This document shows positions 51,359 to 60,641 of a stretch of 64,000 nt of DNA, in pieces. Origin of the DNA: Shewanella nanhaiensis (lineage in GTDB: Bacteria; Pseudomonadota; Gammaproteobacteria; Enterobacterales; Shewanellaceae). A model generated the notes under the pieces. That model was not told the DNA's origin. It did not search any database and saw nothing but the letters and a program-made list of their open reading frames with translations. Position numbers and translations under genes: made by a program. The stretch spans positions 124,001 through 188,000 of the forward strand of contig NZ_JAHZST010000003.1 in NCBI RefSeq assembly GCF_019457885.1, given 5' to 3'. Within the stretch, counting starts at the first letter, position 1; each line of letters begins with the position of its first letter.

Positions 51359-52984
51359 CTATAACTTAAACTGACCAACTTGAGAGCGCATATCCTCAGA
51401 CAAAGTGGTCAGCTCCTCGACTGAAGTCGACAGTTCATGAGAGGCCTGGGTGGACTCCATAGCAATATCACTGATGGTGATAATACTTTGATTAATACTC
51501 TCCGCCACACTACTTTGCTCCTCGGCTGCCGTTGCAATTTGAGTATTCATATGGCTGATATTATCCACCGACAACACGATATCCTTAAGTGCTTGGCCAG
51601 CCATATTGGTCTTATTATTTGCATCATCAACTTGCTTAATCCCAACCTCCATAGAAGCTACCGCTTCCTGAACCCCTTTTTGCAGACGTTCAATCATGGT
51701 TTCAATCTCTTGAGTAGACTCCTGAGTCCTTTGGGCTAAGGTTCTCACCTCATCGGCAACAACTGCAAACCCTCTTCCCTGTTCTCCCGCCCTCGCAGCC
51801 TCAATCGCCGCATTCAGTGCCAACAGGTTAGTCTGCTCTGCTATTCCCTTAATCACATCTAAGACACTTCCAATACTTTGACTCTCATCGGAGAGCTTAG
51901 TGATAACGCTAGCCGTTTGCGCTATCTGTTCAGAAAGCATCATCATGCTGGTGATTGACTGCTGAACAATCTCATTACCATTTGCTGCATTGGTGTCGGC
52001 ATCTTTAGCTGAGTCTGCCGCTGCAGTGGTGTTTTGCGCAACCTCATTAACCGTTGCAACCATCTGATTCATGGCAGTTGCAGTCTGCTCTGTCTCCGAC
52101 TGCTGATCATACATGCGCTCACTGGTTCTACGGGTAAACTCACTTAATTTAACCGTTGAATCCCCCACAGTATTTGAAGCCTGATAGATGGAGTCTAAAA
52201 TGCCACGCAGATGATTAATCACTAAAGTTAGGTTAGAGGAGATCTGCCCCAGTTCATCATCATTAAATGTGTTGAAGGTAACCGTCAGATCAGACTCTTT
52301 CTGAATCGTACTCAACTTACTGACGATATCATTTATGGGTAACATCACGGCCCTGTTTACCCAAAGACCGATAAGAATACTGGCGATAACAGCGATAATT
52401 GTCAGAATAATAAACAGGGTGACAGATGAAGAGTGAATATCACTGACTTTATTTTTCTCCTCTTCTGCGACTCTTAATTGCAAAGTAACTAACTCTGCAA
52501 TCTTACTACTTACTGGATCTATCACATCATAAAGAGGCAAGATATCATCATTCAACTCCCCAACTACCTTGCCCTGAGAGCGGTTTAGTTTTTGTAATAA
52601 CTCTGCAATGGCAATATCGGCAGCAGAAAACAGTTCATCAGCCTCTCGGCTTAATCGAGCCTCCTCCTGGGTATGTTTGGTTGACATAAATGCCTGCCAC
52701 TTTTCTTTAATACGCTTATTTGCCTTTTCTAAAGCGTCACTAGCCTCCTCTGCTGTAAAAGCCCCAGCATTAGCTTTATTTATCGCGTCGATAACATACA
52801 CAGCATAATCATCACCAATTATTTTTAGCTCCTCAAGAGGAACAACTCTGTCGTAATAGATGCTGACAACGCCATCCTCAATCTTCCCCATCATATTGAC
52901 AGCAAGCATGCTAATACAGGTTAAAAGGGCTAATGGAATTAATAAGCCTAAGGTCATTTTTTGTTTTATTTTAAGATTGAGCAT
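51359..52984 (-). CDS. Methyl-accepting chemotaxis protein
   Basis: 541 residues: N-terminal membrane segment, a periplasmic helical ligand domain (4HB/TarH-like, about 35-185), a second membrane segment (about 187-208), HAMP, then the MCP signalling domain with hairpin [40 protein letters not shown]. No C-terminal CheR-binding pentapeptide is seen (the end is VGQFKL). The ligand is unknown. Monocistronic and convergent with the binding protein at 50582. Confidence 0.93.
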   Translation of the reverse strand: MLNLKIKQKMTLGLLIPLALLTCISMLAVNMMGKIEDGVVSIYYDRVVPLEELKIIGDDYAVYVIDAINKANAGAFTAEEASDALEKANKRIKEKWQAFMSTKHTQEEARLSREADELFSAADIAIAELLQKLNRSQGKVVGELNDDILPLYDVIDPVSSKIAELVTLQLRVAEEEKNKVSDIHSSSVTLFIILTIIAVIASILIGLWVNRAVMLPINDIVSKLSTIQKESDLTVTFNTFNDDELGQISSNLTLVINHLRGILDSIYQASNTVGDSTVKLSEFTRRTSERMYDQQSETEQTATAMNQMVATVNEVAQNTTAAADSAKDADTNAANGNEIVQQSITSMMMLSEQIAQTASVITKLSDESQSIGSVLDVIKGIAEQTNLLALNAAIEAARAGEQGRGFAVVADEVRTLAQRTQESTQEIETMIERLQKGVQEAVASMEVGIKQVDDANNKTNMAGQALKDIVLSVDNISHMNTQIATAAEEQSSVAESINQSIITISDIAMESTQASHELSTSVEELTTLSEDMRSQVGQFKL

Positions 52985-53239
52985 TATTTAACCCTTTAAA
53001 AGGCATAAAAAGAGGTTTCCCTAGTATCAATCCCGGCAATCCTTTAGTGGAATCGACTATATTTATAACAAAAAACCAAAAAAAATAAACAATTAGTTAA
53101 TATATTTATTTGAAGTAAATCATTATAAAAAGTAAGGAAAATAGTAAAAGGCTCCAAAATAAAGCTGAATATTAGCTTGGAAACCTTAAAGCCCAACTAT
53201 ATTTATTGTTAAAACGTTCCCTTGAAAAAGAGAGAAGCC

Positions 53240-54283
53240 ATGTCGATAATATTTCAGCAGATCAGGACACAGCAAGGGTGTCAGTCCTACCTTATTGGCT
53301 GCAGTGAAACCTGTTCGGCAATGATTATCGATCCAGAAATAAGTCAAATAGAGCACTATTTAGGGTTGGCAAGCCACCATGGGTTAGTCATACATTACCT
53401 GCTCGATACCCACACTCATGCCGATCATTTCTCAGCCAGTAAGCCACTCTCAGAGAAGCTGAATATACCTGTTATTATGCACCGTAATAGCCCAGCTCCC
53501 TTTGTTGATATTAGAGTCGATGATGGGGAAATTATTGTACTAGGTAAACTGAGGTTTGAAGTTATACACACACCTGGACATACATCTGATTCTATCTGCG
53601 TCACAATTGAAGACCGTGTATTTACTGGCGACACGCTATTGATTGGTGGAACGGGAAGAACAGACCTGCCAACGGGCAATCCTGAGCAACTGTACACAAG
53701 CCTATTTGAGCGATTGCTAAAACTTGACCCAGATTTAAAAGTATTCCCAGCTCATATTTACTCAGAAAGAAGCCACAGCAGTATCAAAGAGGAGCTGGAA
53801 AATAACCCTAGGCTTCAAAAATCTGAACGGCAGGCATTTATCAATCAGATGAAGACCTTAAACCTTAAAATGCCTAACCATCTGACAGAGTCACTAAGAA
53901 CAAACCTCAATGGGGGAAAAACACTCACTCAACTACTCATTGATGCAGGTAACCAAATCACTTTTATCTCTCAAGAACAGGTTTTCAGCACAAAAAGTGG
54001 TAATAACAACTCCTTGCTACTCATAGATGTACGTGAACGCGAGGCCTTCGAACAGGGACATATTGAAGGCTCAATACATATTCCCCGCGGTCAATTAGAG
54101 ATTAACATTAACGACTTAGAGTTTAATCCAGAGCAACGTATCGTCGTCTATTGTGAATCTGGTCAACTCTCCATTTTAGCAACAGCAAGATTAAAGGAGA
54201 TGGGGTTTCAACATGCGGTAGCTATGGAGCATGGGTTAGCACGCTGGAAAGAGCTTAATTACCCAATAGTTAAAAGAGAGTAA
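53240..54283 (+). CDS. Metallo-beta-lactamase-fold hydrolase fused to a rhodanese domain
   Basis: 347 residues from the ATG at 53240 (AGAGAG just before; a TTG at 53222 is an upstream alternative). The first ~230 residues are a metallo-beta-lactamase fold with [29 protein letters not shown] and FPAH, of the glyoxalase II/ETHE1 type. The last ~90 residues are a rhodanese domain with the active-site loop YCESGQLS. Such fusions act as persulfide dioxygenase-sulfurtransferases in sulfide or persulfide oxidation. Cytoplasmic. It precedes arfA by 71 bp on the same strand. Confidence 0.92.
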   Translation: MSIIFQQIRTQQGCQSYLIGCSETCSAMIIDPEISQIEHYLGLASHHGLVIHYLLDTHTHADHFSASKPLSEKLNIPVIMHRNSPAPFVDIRVDDGEIIVLGKLRFEVIHTPGHTSDSICVTIEDRVFTGDTLLIGGTGRTDLPTGNPEQLYTSLFERLLKLDPDLKVFPAHIYSERSHSSIKEELENNPRLQKSERQAFINQMKTLNLKMPNHLTESLRTNLNGGKTLTQLLIDAGNQITFISQEQVFSTKSGNNNSLLLIDVREREAFEQGHIEGSIHIPRGQLEININDLEFNPEQRIVVYCESGQLSILATARLKEMGFQHAVAMEHGLARWKELNYPIVKRE

Positions 54284-54354
54284 AGAGGAGGTTTACTTAT
54301 TCTCATTGGGTGATTATAGTTTCGCCGCCAAAGAGATCTGAAACAGGAGGAGTC

Positions 54355-54600
54355 ATGGCAAAACGACCTAAGCAAGTGCCACATATCGAACACGATAGCG
54401 GGCGAGGAAAAATCAAAGATAACGCCTTAAAAGCCATTGTAACCAGCGAACTATTTAAGATGCGGGTGGAAAGGCCGAAAAAAGGTAAAGGTTCATACAA
54501 ACGTAAACAGAGGGGGCATATGCTAAAGGGCGATGCCCCTTTTTCTTACCCACTGTTTGTATTAGCTCTTCCTATCCTCCCAATCCAAAGTATTCACTAA
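54355..54600 (+). CDS. arfA: Alternative ribosome-rescue factor ArfA
   Basis: 81 residues as read by the full frame, starting at the ATG at 54355, which has AGGAGG five bases before it. ArfA recruits RF2 to ribosomes stalled without a stop codon, as a backup for tmRNA. The core [19 protein letters not shown]...[12 protein letters not shown] matches E. coli ArfA closely. The frame runs through an intrinsic terminator at 54511-54544, so a normal mRNA would end inside the gene and lack a stop codon. The peptide made from it would end about residue 63 (MLKGDAPF). This mirrors the known scheme in which arfA is made only when tmRNA fails. The last ~18 residues are then rarely or never made. Confidence 0.93.
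   Translation: MAKRPKQVPHIEHDSGRGKIKDNALKAIVTSELFKMRVERPKKGKGSYKRKQRGHMLKGDAPFSYPLFVLALPILPIQSIH
54511..54544 (+). terminator. Intrinsic terminator inside arfA
   Basis: AGGGGGCAT pairs with ATGCCCCTT (9 bp with one G-T), with T-rich TTTTTC directly behind (54540-54544). It lies inside the arfA reading frame, upstream of the stop codon at 54598-54600. Confidence 0.85.
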
Positions 54601-54661
54601 TCGTCAGCTGAACTTGTCTGCGCATCACCTAATTCAATCTGCTAACACTTAAGATTAAACA

Positions 54662-55990
54662 CTAAGCTAATTTAGTAATTGAAAAGCGCCTGTTTGCCTC
54701 TGGCGTAAAATGATAGTGAGTATCAGGATTCGCTTTGGCTTTGTACATGTTGTCGTCTGCAACCCTCAGTAAGCCACTAAGATCTGCGGCATCCAAAGGA
54801 TAAAAGCTGACTCCAATGCTCGCACTTACACTCACACTAATATCCCCATACTTAAAGGGAGTTGATAAGCTTAAGAGCAACTTTTCTATCACTGTCGTCA
54901 CTTGGCGCGCATTCTCAATGGGCTCTAACCAGATCACGAACTCATCTCCGCCAATTCTGGCAATAATGTCCGATGTCCGCACCGCTTGAGTAAGCATCTT
55001 AGATACATGCATTAAGACAATATCCCCCACTGAATGACCATAATTATCATTAATAGGTTTAAACCTGTCGAGATCAATAAAAAGTAGCGCACCATTAAGC
55101 TTAGTACGGCCACAACGGGCAATAGCAGTCTTCATCTGAGATTCAAAAGCGCTGCGACTATAGAGCTGGGTCAGGCTGTCATAATTGGCAAGGAGCTGAA
55201 AATCTGCACGCTGCTTCTGTAACTCTTTCGTCTGTCTATCGACCTCCTCCTGTAGCTGCTCCTTTTTAATTGTTGTCGTCTCTAAAGAGTGTTTCATCAG
55301 ATTAAATTGCTCAGCAAGTTCTGACAATTCATCAGTATCACTGACTAAAAGTCGGCTTCCTAAATTCCCCTTCTCCAGATCTTTTATACCTAAGGTCAGC
55401 ACATTAAGGTGTGCTTTAAAGGTTCTCAGTGTCATGATGGTTAATATCAATACGAAAACCGAACCTAAGGTCAAAAATATCACCACAGCATAGAGAATCT
55501 TACGTTGAGAGAGCTCCGCATCTCTCATGGCTAACTTTTGTAACTTGGTTAGATCTTCATTCATCGATTGCAGTGTCATATTATATCTGGCAGATAACAT
55601 GCCTGCAGGTGTGGTAATGCTAGGTTGAAACTTAGACTCGATATCTTTTTGTGAAAGCTCTATCAGTGAGCCTATATTCAAGTTCATCCTGATTAAATTA
55701 GCGATGATGCTATTCTTGCTTTCATTATTGAACTGCTCTCGTTCAAGTAGCTCTTTTAGGTCCTGATGAGCATAACGTGTCTGTATCAATGCATCTTGAT
55801 CATTATATTGAAAGAGTAACCATAGCCGGGTCCCAAGCTCATTTATCTTAAGCTCTATCTCAATAACTTGGTGTAACTCCTGATTGGTTCTCACCTGATT
55901 GTCATTTAAAATAACTAATGAGAATAGGATCCCTCCGGTTAACATTAGTCCAAGAATCAGTAAAATTTTTAACCGCTCAGTGACTTTCAT
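54662..55990 (-). CDS. Membrane diguanylate cyclase (HAMP-GGDEF)
   Basis: 442 residues. A membrane segment (about 10-28), a helical periplasmic domain, a second membrane segment (about 165-187), HAMP, a short coiled coil, then GGDEF with the full active site RIGGDEFVIWLE and the RxxD inhibitory site (RTSD) five residues before it. It should make c-di-GMP and be product-inhibited. It starts 7 bp after the binding-protein gene at 55998 and is surely co-transcribed, suggesting that the binding protein is its ligand sensor. Confidence 0.92.
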   Translation of the reverse strand: MKVTERLKILLILGLMLTGGILFSLVILNDNQVRTNQELHQVIEIELKINELGTRLWLLFQYNDQDALIQTRYAHQDLKELLEREQFNNESKNSIIANLIRMNLNIGSLIELSQKDIESKFQPSITTPAGMLSARYNMTLQSMNEDLTKLQKLAMRDAELSQRKILYAVVIFLTLGSVFVLILTIMTLRTFKAHLNVLTLGIKDLEKGNLGSRLLVSDTDELSELAEQFNLMKHSLETTTIKKEQLQEEVDRQTKELQKQRADFQLLANYDSLTQLYSRSAFESQMKTAIARCGRTKLNGALLFIDLDRFKPINDNYGHSVGDIVLMHVSKMLTQAVRTSDIIARIGGDEFVIWLEPIENARQVTTVIEKLLLSLSTPFKYGDISVSVSASIGVSFYPLDAADLSGLLRVADDNMYKAKANPDTHYHFTPEANRRFSITKLA

Positions 55991-55997
55991 ATTTTAC

Positions 55998-57014
55998 CTA
56001 CAAAGCCTTATCAGCATGCTCAAGGATATCCAAAGCTTGGCTGTCAATAAGTAACCTAAAATCAGGCATCCTTTGCTTAGTCACTGCACCACTTGCAATC
56101 GCCCATCTCGCCTGAGTCTGCAGATTCGAGAGTAAAACATTACTTAAAGAGAGGCGAAAAATATAATCATCCCAACCCCACTCCAACTCCGACATAGGTA
56201 TATTCAGGTAATCACTTACCATCACCTTAGTTTTATCAGGGTAACTTGTGATAAAAGTTTCAGCTTCCGATATCGCCGCAAGAACATTCACATATTGTTT
56301 TAAGTTAATATCAACTAATGATTTTTTTGTTATTAAATTAAAAGAAAGGTTATGAGTCCCTTTGGTATTAAACTGCCTGATCTGCTCACCGTACTCCTTA
56401 TTCAACTGGTAACCGAATGGCTCCCAAACAGAGATCGCATCAACCTCTCCCGATAGCAAGGCTGGGCCTAAATCCTTAGGCTCCATGTACACATGATTAA
56501 AATCCACCATATTATTGCCAGTGATAATCATATAAGCATAGATAAAATACTCACTGGCACTGGATTTTACCATGCCAACACTTTTCCCTTTCAGTAAGTG
56601 TGGCTCTGATATTGAAGCACTTTCTAAGGAGAGCACCTTTAGGTCATTGTCAGACTCGGCAAAGCTTGCAAGCACAGAAAAATCACTGCGCAGAAAACTA
56701 TTAAACATCACCACAGATTCGGAGCTGGTTGCTAAATCCACATCACCATTCATCAACATCTTAAAACATTGATGTCCTCCTCTCGTGGGGTATAGATTGA
56801 CTCGAACATTGTATTTATCAAACAGGGACAACTTTTCTGCAATGATAAAAGGTGCACTTAATGGGGTAGTGGATACGGCTATTTTTACGGGGACAAGCTG
56901 CTGTTCTAAAACGGTTTTAGATTCAACAAATTGGTTAACTCCTATCCCTATAAATATCAAGGATAAGAGAATAGAGAAAACGAACAACACCTTCATTATC
57001 ATCTTATTATCCAT
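55998..57014 (-). CDS. NMT1/ThiY-like substrate-binding protein, membrane-anchored
   Basis: 338 residues. The N-terminal hydrophobic segment (about 7-26) has no clear cleavage site and no lipobox, so the protein may stay anchored in the membrane with the binding domain outside. The body is a type 2 binding fold of the NMT1/SsuA/ThiY class: VKIAVSTTPLSAPFIIAEKLSLFDKYNVRV, DLATSSESVVMF, GMVKSSASEYFIYAYM, and AISVWEPFGYQL. No ABC permease or ATPase gene is adjacent. Instead, a GGDEF cyclase follows after 7 bp. A role as the ligand-sensing subunit of that cyclase is inferred. Confidence 0.85.
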   Translation of the reverse strand: MDNKMIMKVLFVFSILLSLIFIGIGVNQFVESKTVLEQQLVPVKIAVSTTPLSAPFIIAEKLSLFDKYNVRVNLYPTRGGHQCFKMLMNGDVDLATSSESVVMFNSFLRSDFSVLASFAESDNDLKVLSLESASISEPHLLKGKSVGMVKSSASEYFIYAYMIITGNNMVDFNHVYMEPKDLGPALLSGEVDAISVWEPFGYQLNKEYGEQIRQFNTKGTHNLSFNLITKKSLVDINLKQYVNVLAAISEAETFITSYPDKTKVMVSDYLNIPMSELEWGWDDYIFRLSLSNVLLSNLQTQARWAIASGAVTKQRMPDFRLLIDSQALDILEHADKAL

Positions 57015-57119
57015 ATAAAAAGATCATACATAATCAAGTGTAGTCGAGGAAAAAAGTGACCCTGAAGAAAGTTACTTTTTATTTGTCACACAATAAATGA
57101 GACATCAACACATAGGGGA

Positions 57120-57608
57120 TTAAATTCGGCTTATATTAGGAGCTCCTTTCATCGTTTGCAGTTTTTGCTCTAACACTTGATCATGTTTAAACCAAAATGC
57201 TCCCCCAGGAGTTACCTCTTTTAACACGGTATATTCACCGATATTACCGATATAGAAACGAGAGAATCGATTACCTAGAAATGAAGTTTGCGCATACATG
57301 TTTCCCTCACCTAAAGTTTCACATTGAACCTTTAAGGGTGAAGTCTGGCTTAAATTGAAACCAGAAATTGCTATCAGCTCTCCATCAACCTTAAGAGAGT
57401 TAGCAGTTAATAGCTCCATCTTCTCTACCTCAATCACTTTACCTTCGCAAAAACCTGGCATTTTGACCCAAAGCCCCATAACAACAGGTTGTAGATCTGC
57501 GCTATCATCTCGGCTGTTCAAACTTAGGTAGATAACGCAGCCCAGCACGCCTAAAAGTGTCACGAAACCTACACTCATGAAAATATATTTAACTCTATTC
57601 GACACCAT
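57120..57608 (-). CDS. Membrane-anchored small protein of unknown function
   Basis: 162 residues. One membrane segment (about 8-30) near the N-terminus has a cysteine in LLGVLGC, which might also be a lipobox of poor fit. A soluble domain follows with two conserved-looking cysteines (FCEGK and VQCETL). It lies 105 bp upstream of the binding-protein gene on the same strand, so it may be part of the same sensing unit. No known family. Confidence 0.55.
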   Translation of the reverse strand: MVSNRVKYIFMSVGFVTLLGVLGCVIYLSLNSRDDSADLQPVVMGLWVKMPGFCEGKVIEVEKMELLTANSLKVDGELIAISGFNLSQTSPLKVQCETLGEGNMYAQTSFLGNRFSRFYIGNIGEYTVLKEVTPGGAFWFKHDQVLEQKLQTMKGAPNISRI

Positions 57609-57681
57609 CTCCGCCCATAAAACTTCAGTAATTATTAAAATGAAAAAGCATACTGCTCTGCGCTAAATTTAAGACTAGCTA

Positions 57682-57695
57682 ATACCAATCGGTAT
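57682..57695. repeat. ATACCAATCGGTAT palindromic repeat, copy 2
   Basis: Identical to 28498-28511. It lies in the 257-bp gap between 57608 and 57866. Confidence 0.55.
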
Positions 57696-57865
57696 AAAAT
57701 GCTAACGAATTGAACTAACAGCTAATTTTAAGCAGAAGTAGAAGGTAACATAGGTTATCAAGATATGGGGGAAAATCTGAATTGGATCGATAAAACCTTG
57801 TGACTAAGCTTGGCTCGTATAGATACAAAGCCAAGCTTTAAGTCTGACCAACAGGGGGGAAGCTT

Positions 57866-58075
57866 TTAATTGTAGCCAAGAATGAAGTCCTTCTCTTCAT
57901 TGATCACATCAGTAAATCCATCTGTCTCTAGGCCGTTTGAGCCCATGGTTTCACTGCCCAGTAGCTTGACAACAAAATCGACTCGGCAACGATAGCTACT
58001 TGAACTTTGGTAGAGGGCTTGATTGACAGTGAAGTTAACATATTTAGGGGTGATATCTCTCGTTCTATATGGCAT
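57866..58075 (-). CDS. Small hypothetical protein
   Basis: 69 residues (MPYRTRDITPKYVNFTVNQ...), no signal or membrane segment. AGAGGAAAA lies about eight bases before the ATG, which is the main reason for accepting it. The sequence reads as a single compact domain with a polar C-terminal half (ETDGFTDVINEEKDFILGYN). No family is known. A stand-alone gene. Confidence 0.5.
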   Translation of the reverse strand: MPYRTRDITPKYVNFTVNQALYQSSSSYRCRVDFVVKLLGSETMGSNGLETDGFTDVINEEKDFILGYN

Positions 58076-58397
58076 AGGGTTTTCCTCTGATTATGCATCG
58101 CATTTGATAATCTCTTAATGCGAATAACGGTGCTTAATCCTGAAAAGCATTTGTCATGCCAATCTCCCAGAAGTTTTATGAAAGCCGATTAGCCTGCTAT
58201 AGGGAATCAATTAAACCAAGATGTTATTTAAACAAGTAAGCCAGTGTTCATCGCTATTTTATGGTTCACTTTAGCTTAGCATGACCCCTATAGCGCTAAA
58301 TCTCCTTCCCACTTTGCAATCCATTTTCAAATCTATTGTCATTTTGCTACTGGTGCTCTATCACTGCGAGCTTAGCTCTTGAAACTAGCTCTTAAAA
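58076..58397. other. Intergenic region
   Basis: About 320 bp, no gene and no strong hairpin seen. It lies between the small gene at 57866 and the gene at 58398. Confidence 0.5.
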
Positions 58398-59285
58398 TTA
58401 GTCTTCTGACTTAGAGATAAACATACGCTTGGTATCTTTTCCCCAAAGCTGAATAATTTTACGCGTCTTAGCTTTATTCCAGAAGCACTTACCAAACATG
58501 ATCACTCCTGCCCCCTCAATGTCGCGACGCTCCTCTATTGCAAACTGATGAAAAAGTGCCTTTTGGAACTCATCTATCGGTATACCTACATCTTGGCAAT
58601 CTGCAGGATTAAGCCACGTCATGCTCTTATCACTGTGGGATATGGTTCCCCAATACATTCTCGGCGCGCCATTTTCAGTTGGCTCTGCATCGGCAAAGTT
58701 CACAAACAGGTTCTTAGCTCGCCAGCGATACTTTTCATCGGTGTAAACCCATAACTCTGAGTCGGCGAGATCGCTTCCACGCAGCAGACTGTTGAGTAGC
58801 TTCTCTAAGCCTTGAGTGGCTATCCGCTTTTCGGGTATTACAGCTCTCCCCTCACTCAGTTCAGAGCTAACCGCTTTCCCTCCATCACAAGCTAACTTTT
58901 CATAGGGTTTGCTCTTCGAGCTGGGGGCCTTTGATTTGGATTTCTGGTTATCCTCAGCAGTTTTAACTGTTGCAGGTTTCGAGAAGTCGATGACCAAGGC
59001 ATCGCTATCCACCAGCTGCTGATTAACTTCAAGAGCATCTTGCTCTTCTCTAAACTTAGCTTGTGACGGCTTAAACTCACTGCAATCGAATTTATGGTAA
59101 CGGGAACCAAAACAAGCAGCCTTACCATCTTTAGATGCTTTACGATAAAAGGCTTTTTGACGGCATACAGGGCAGAGTAAAAACTGACGATACTCTTCAA
59201 TCTCATCACTACTAAGCTTCTGAAACTTAAAGACTGAATAGGGTTCATCTTGTGATTTATCTAAGGTACAGATCGCATCAAGCAT
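58398..59285 (-). CDS. Protein of unknown function with a CxxC pair
   Basis: 295 residues, soluble, no signal. The N-terminal part has CPVCRQKAFYRK, then CFGSRYHKFDCSEF, which looks like a small zinc-binding unit (two CxxC-type or CC...HC pairs). A Ser/Lys-rich linker (about 110-145) leads to a C-terminal domain with WRAKNLFVNFAD, AGVIMFGKCFWN and IIQLWG. It lies 29 bp downstream of the EEP phosphoesterase gene on the same strand, so the pair may be one operon. A nucleic-acid-linked function is possible. Confidence 0.65.
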   Translation of the reverse strand: MLDAICTLDKSQDEPYSVFKFQKLSSDEIEEYRQFLLCPVCRQKAFYRKASKDGKAACFGSRYHKFDCSEFKPSQAKFREEQDALEVNQQLVDSDALVIDFSKPATVKTAEDNQKSKSKAPSSKSKPYEKLACDGGKAVSSELSEGRAVIPEKRIATQGLEKLLNSLLRGSDLADSELWVYTDEKYRWRAKNLFVNFADAEPTENGAPRMYWGTISHSDKSMTWLNPADCQDVGIPIDEFQKALFHQFAIEERRDIEGAGVIMFGKCFWNKAKTRKIIQLWGKDTKRMFISKSED

Positions 59286-59314
59286 AATATCGACTCTTAG
59301 TTGGGTTAAGGAGC

Positions 59315-60379
59315 CTAATGGCGAATAGAGAGGGTTATCATCACAGGAGCATGATCTGTACTTTGACTATCTAGCTCAAAGCTAGGATTAATAAGGTGAC
59401 GGTCGTAGGTTTCATAGCGACCAACCTCAGCCAGACTCCGACTGTTTTTAGTATCAAACTCACATGAGAGCAAAATATAATCTAACACAGAGCCCGTGGC
59501 TAAATGGTAATAGGTGGCAGGACGCTGTTGTGAACTGAGACTGTATTGGCTATTTTGATATAACTCATATGAATCCTGAAGCTGATACTCCTGTAGTTGC
59601 TGAGCTACATCACCAAAAACATCTGGCTTAATACGAGTATCAACCGATGTTAATGATGTCAGCACCCCACCTTCTAAGCCGTCATTAAAATCTCCCATCA
59701 ACATCATGGGGTATTGTGTTTGAACACGCCGCTCAACCATGGCATGACGCAGCAGCGCAGCTTCAGATCCTCGCACAATACTCGCTCCCCATTGCGCCAA
59801 AGCTTCGACAGCCAGCAACTGACCCGTTTTCAATTTAACTTGAGGTTTTTCTGAGAGGTAGTCAGTTTCAGCATCAAACAGGGGGCGTTTAGATTTGAAA
59901 TGCACCACATAGCAATCGCAAGGACCTAGCTTAGGTATCAACACCGTTGCCCGTAATGGTTTACGACTGAAGGAAAAATTAGCAGGCATTCCCACCATTT
60001 CGGCTAGTTGACTATCAGCTTCAACACTATGAACCTCATTAATTGGATAGCGAGAGGCGATAGCAACCACAGGTTTACTGTAGATGAAGTCATCATGCAG
60101 ATCAGGCTCATCGAGCACAGCAAAATAATCTAAACCGCAAGCTTGAGTCAAAGTTGCTAAAGCATCGGGGCTAAAAACCTCCTGAAAACCTATCACATCC
60201 GGCCGATGTTCATTAAGGTACCGGGCTACCCAAGCTAGCTTTTTTTGCCACTGCGCCTGAGTGTAGATATTTTCAAAATCGTAATAAGCGCCAGGGGGCT
60301 CGATAAAGTTGAACAGGTTAAACGTCGCTATTTTAATCAACTCAACAGTGTCTGACTCTTGTTTCAAATGATTATGCAA
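59315..60379 (-). CDS. Endonuclease/exonuclease/phosphatase-family hydrolase
   Basis: 354 residues. The EEP fold motifs are seen in order: IATFNLFNF at the start, RPDVIGFQEVF, YVVHFKS, the catalytic LMGDFND, and the final STDHAPVMI with catalytic Asp-His. Members cut nucleic acids or phosphoinositides, so the real substrate is open. No signal peptide. It is upstream of 58398 with 29 bp between. Confidence 0.88.
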   Translation of the reverse strand: MHNHLKQESDTVELIKIATFNLFNFIEPPGAYYDFENIYTQAQWQKKLAWVARYLNEHRPDVIGFQEVFSPDALATLTQACGLDYFAVLDEPDLHDDFIYSKPVVAIASRYPINEVHSVEADSQLAEMVGMPANFSFSRKPLRATVLIPKLGPCDCYVVHFKSKRPLFDAETDYLSEKPQVKLKTGQLLAVEALAQWGASIVRGSEAALLRHAMVERRVQTQYPMMLMGDFNDGLEGGVLTSLTSVDTRIKPDVFGDVAQQLQEYQLQDSYELYQNSQYSLSSQQRPATYYHLATGSVLDYILLSCEFDTKNSRSLAEVGRYETYDRHLINPSFELDSQSTDHAPVMITLSIRH

Positions 60380-60641
60380 GCTTGGAACCTTTTATAGGAA
60401 ATAGTAACTAACTGAAAGTTATAATTTAAGTATATATCAATTGAAGGTATCAAATATAACCAAATGAAGTCAGATCATAGGAAGCGTTTTACACTCAACC
60501 CCATCACCTTAGTCTAAGAGTGTAAAGAGAGAACATCAGTCACATCTTTACCTTCTGAATCTATAGAATATCTACCGCGCACGGTAATATTACCAGTCTC
60601 TTTAATAGTATTACCCCTACTTTTTCAGCTATTGGAATATT

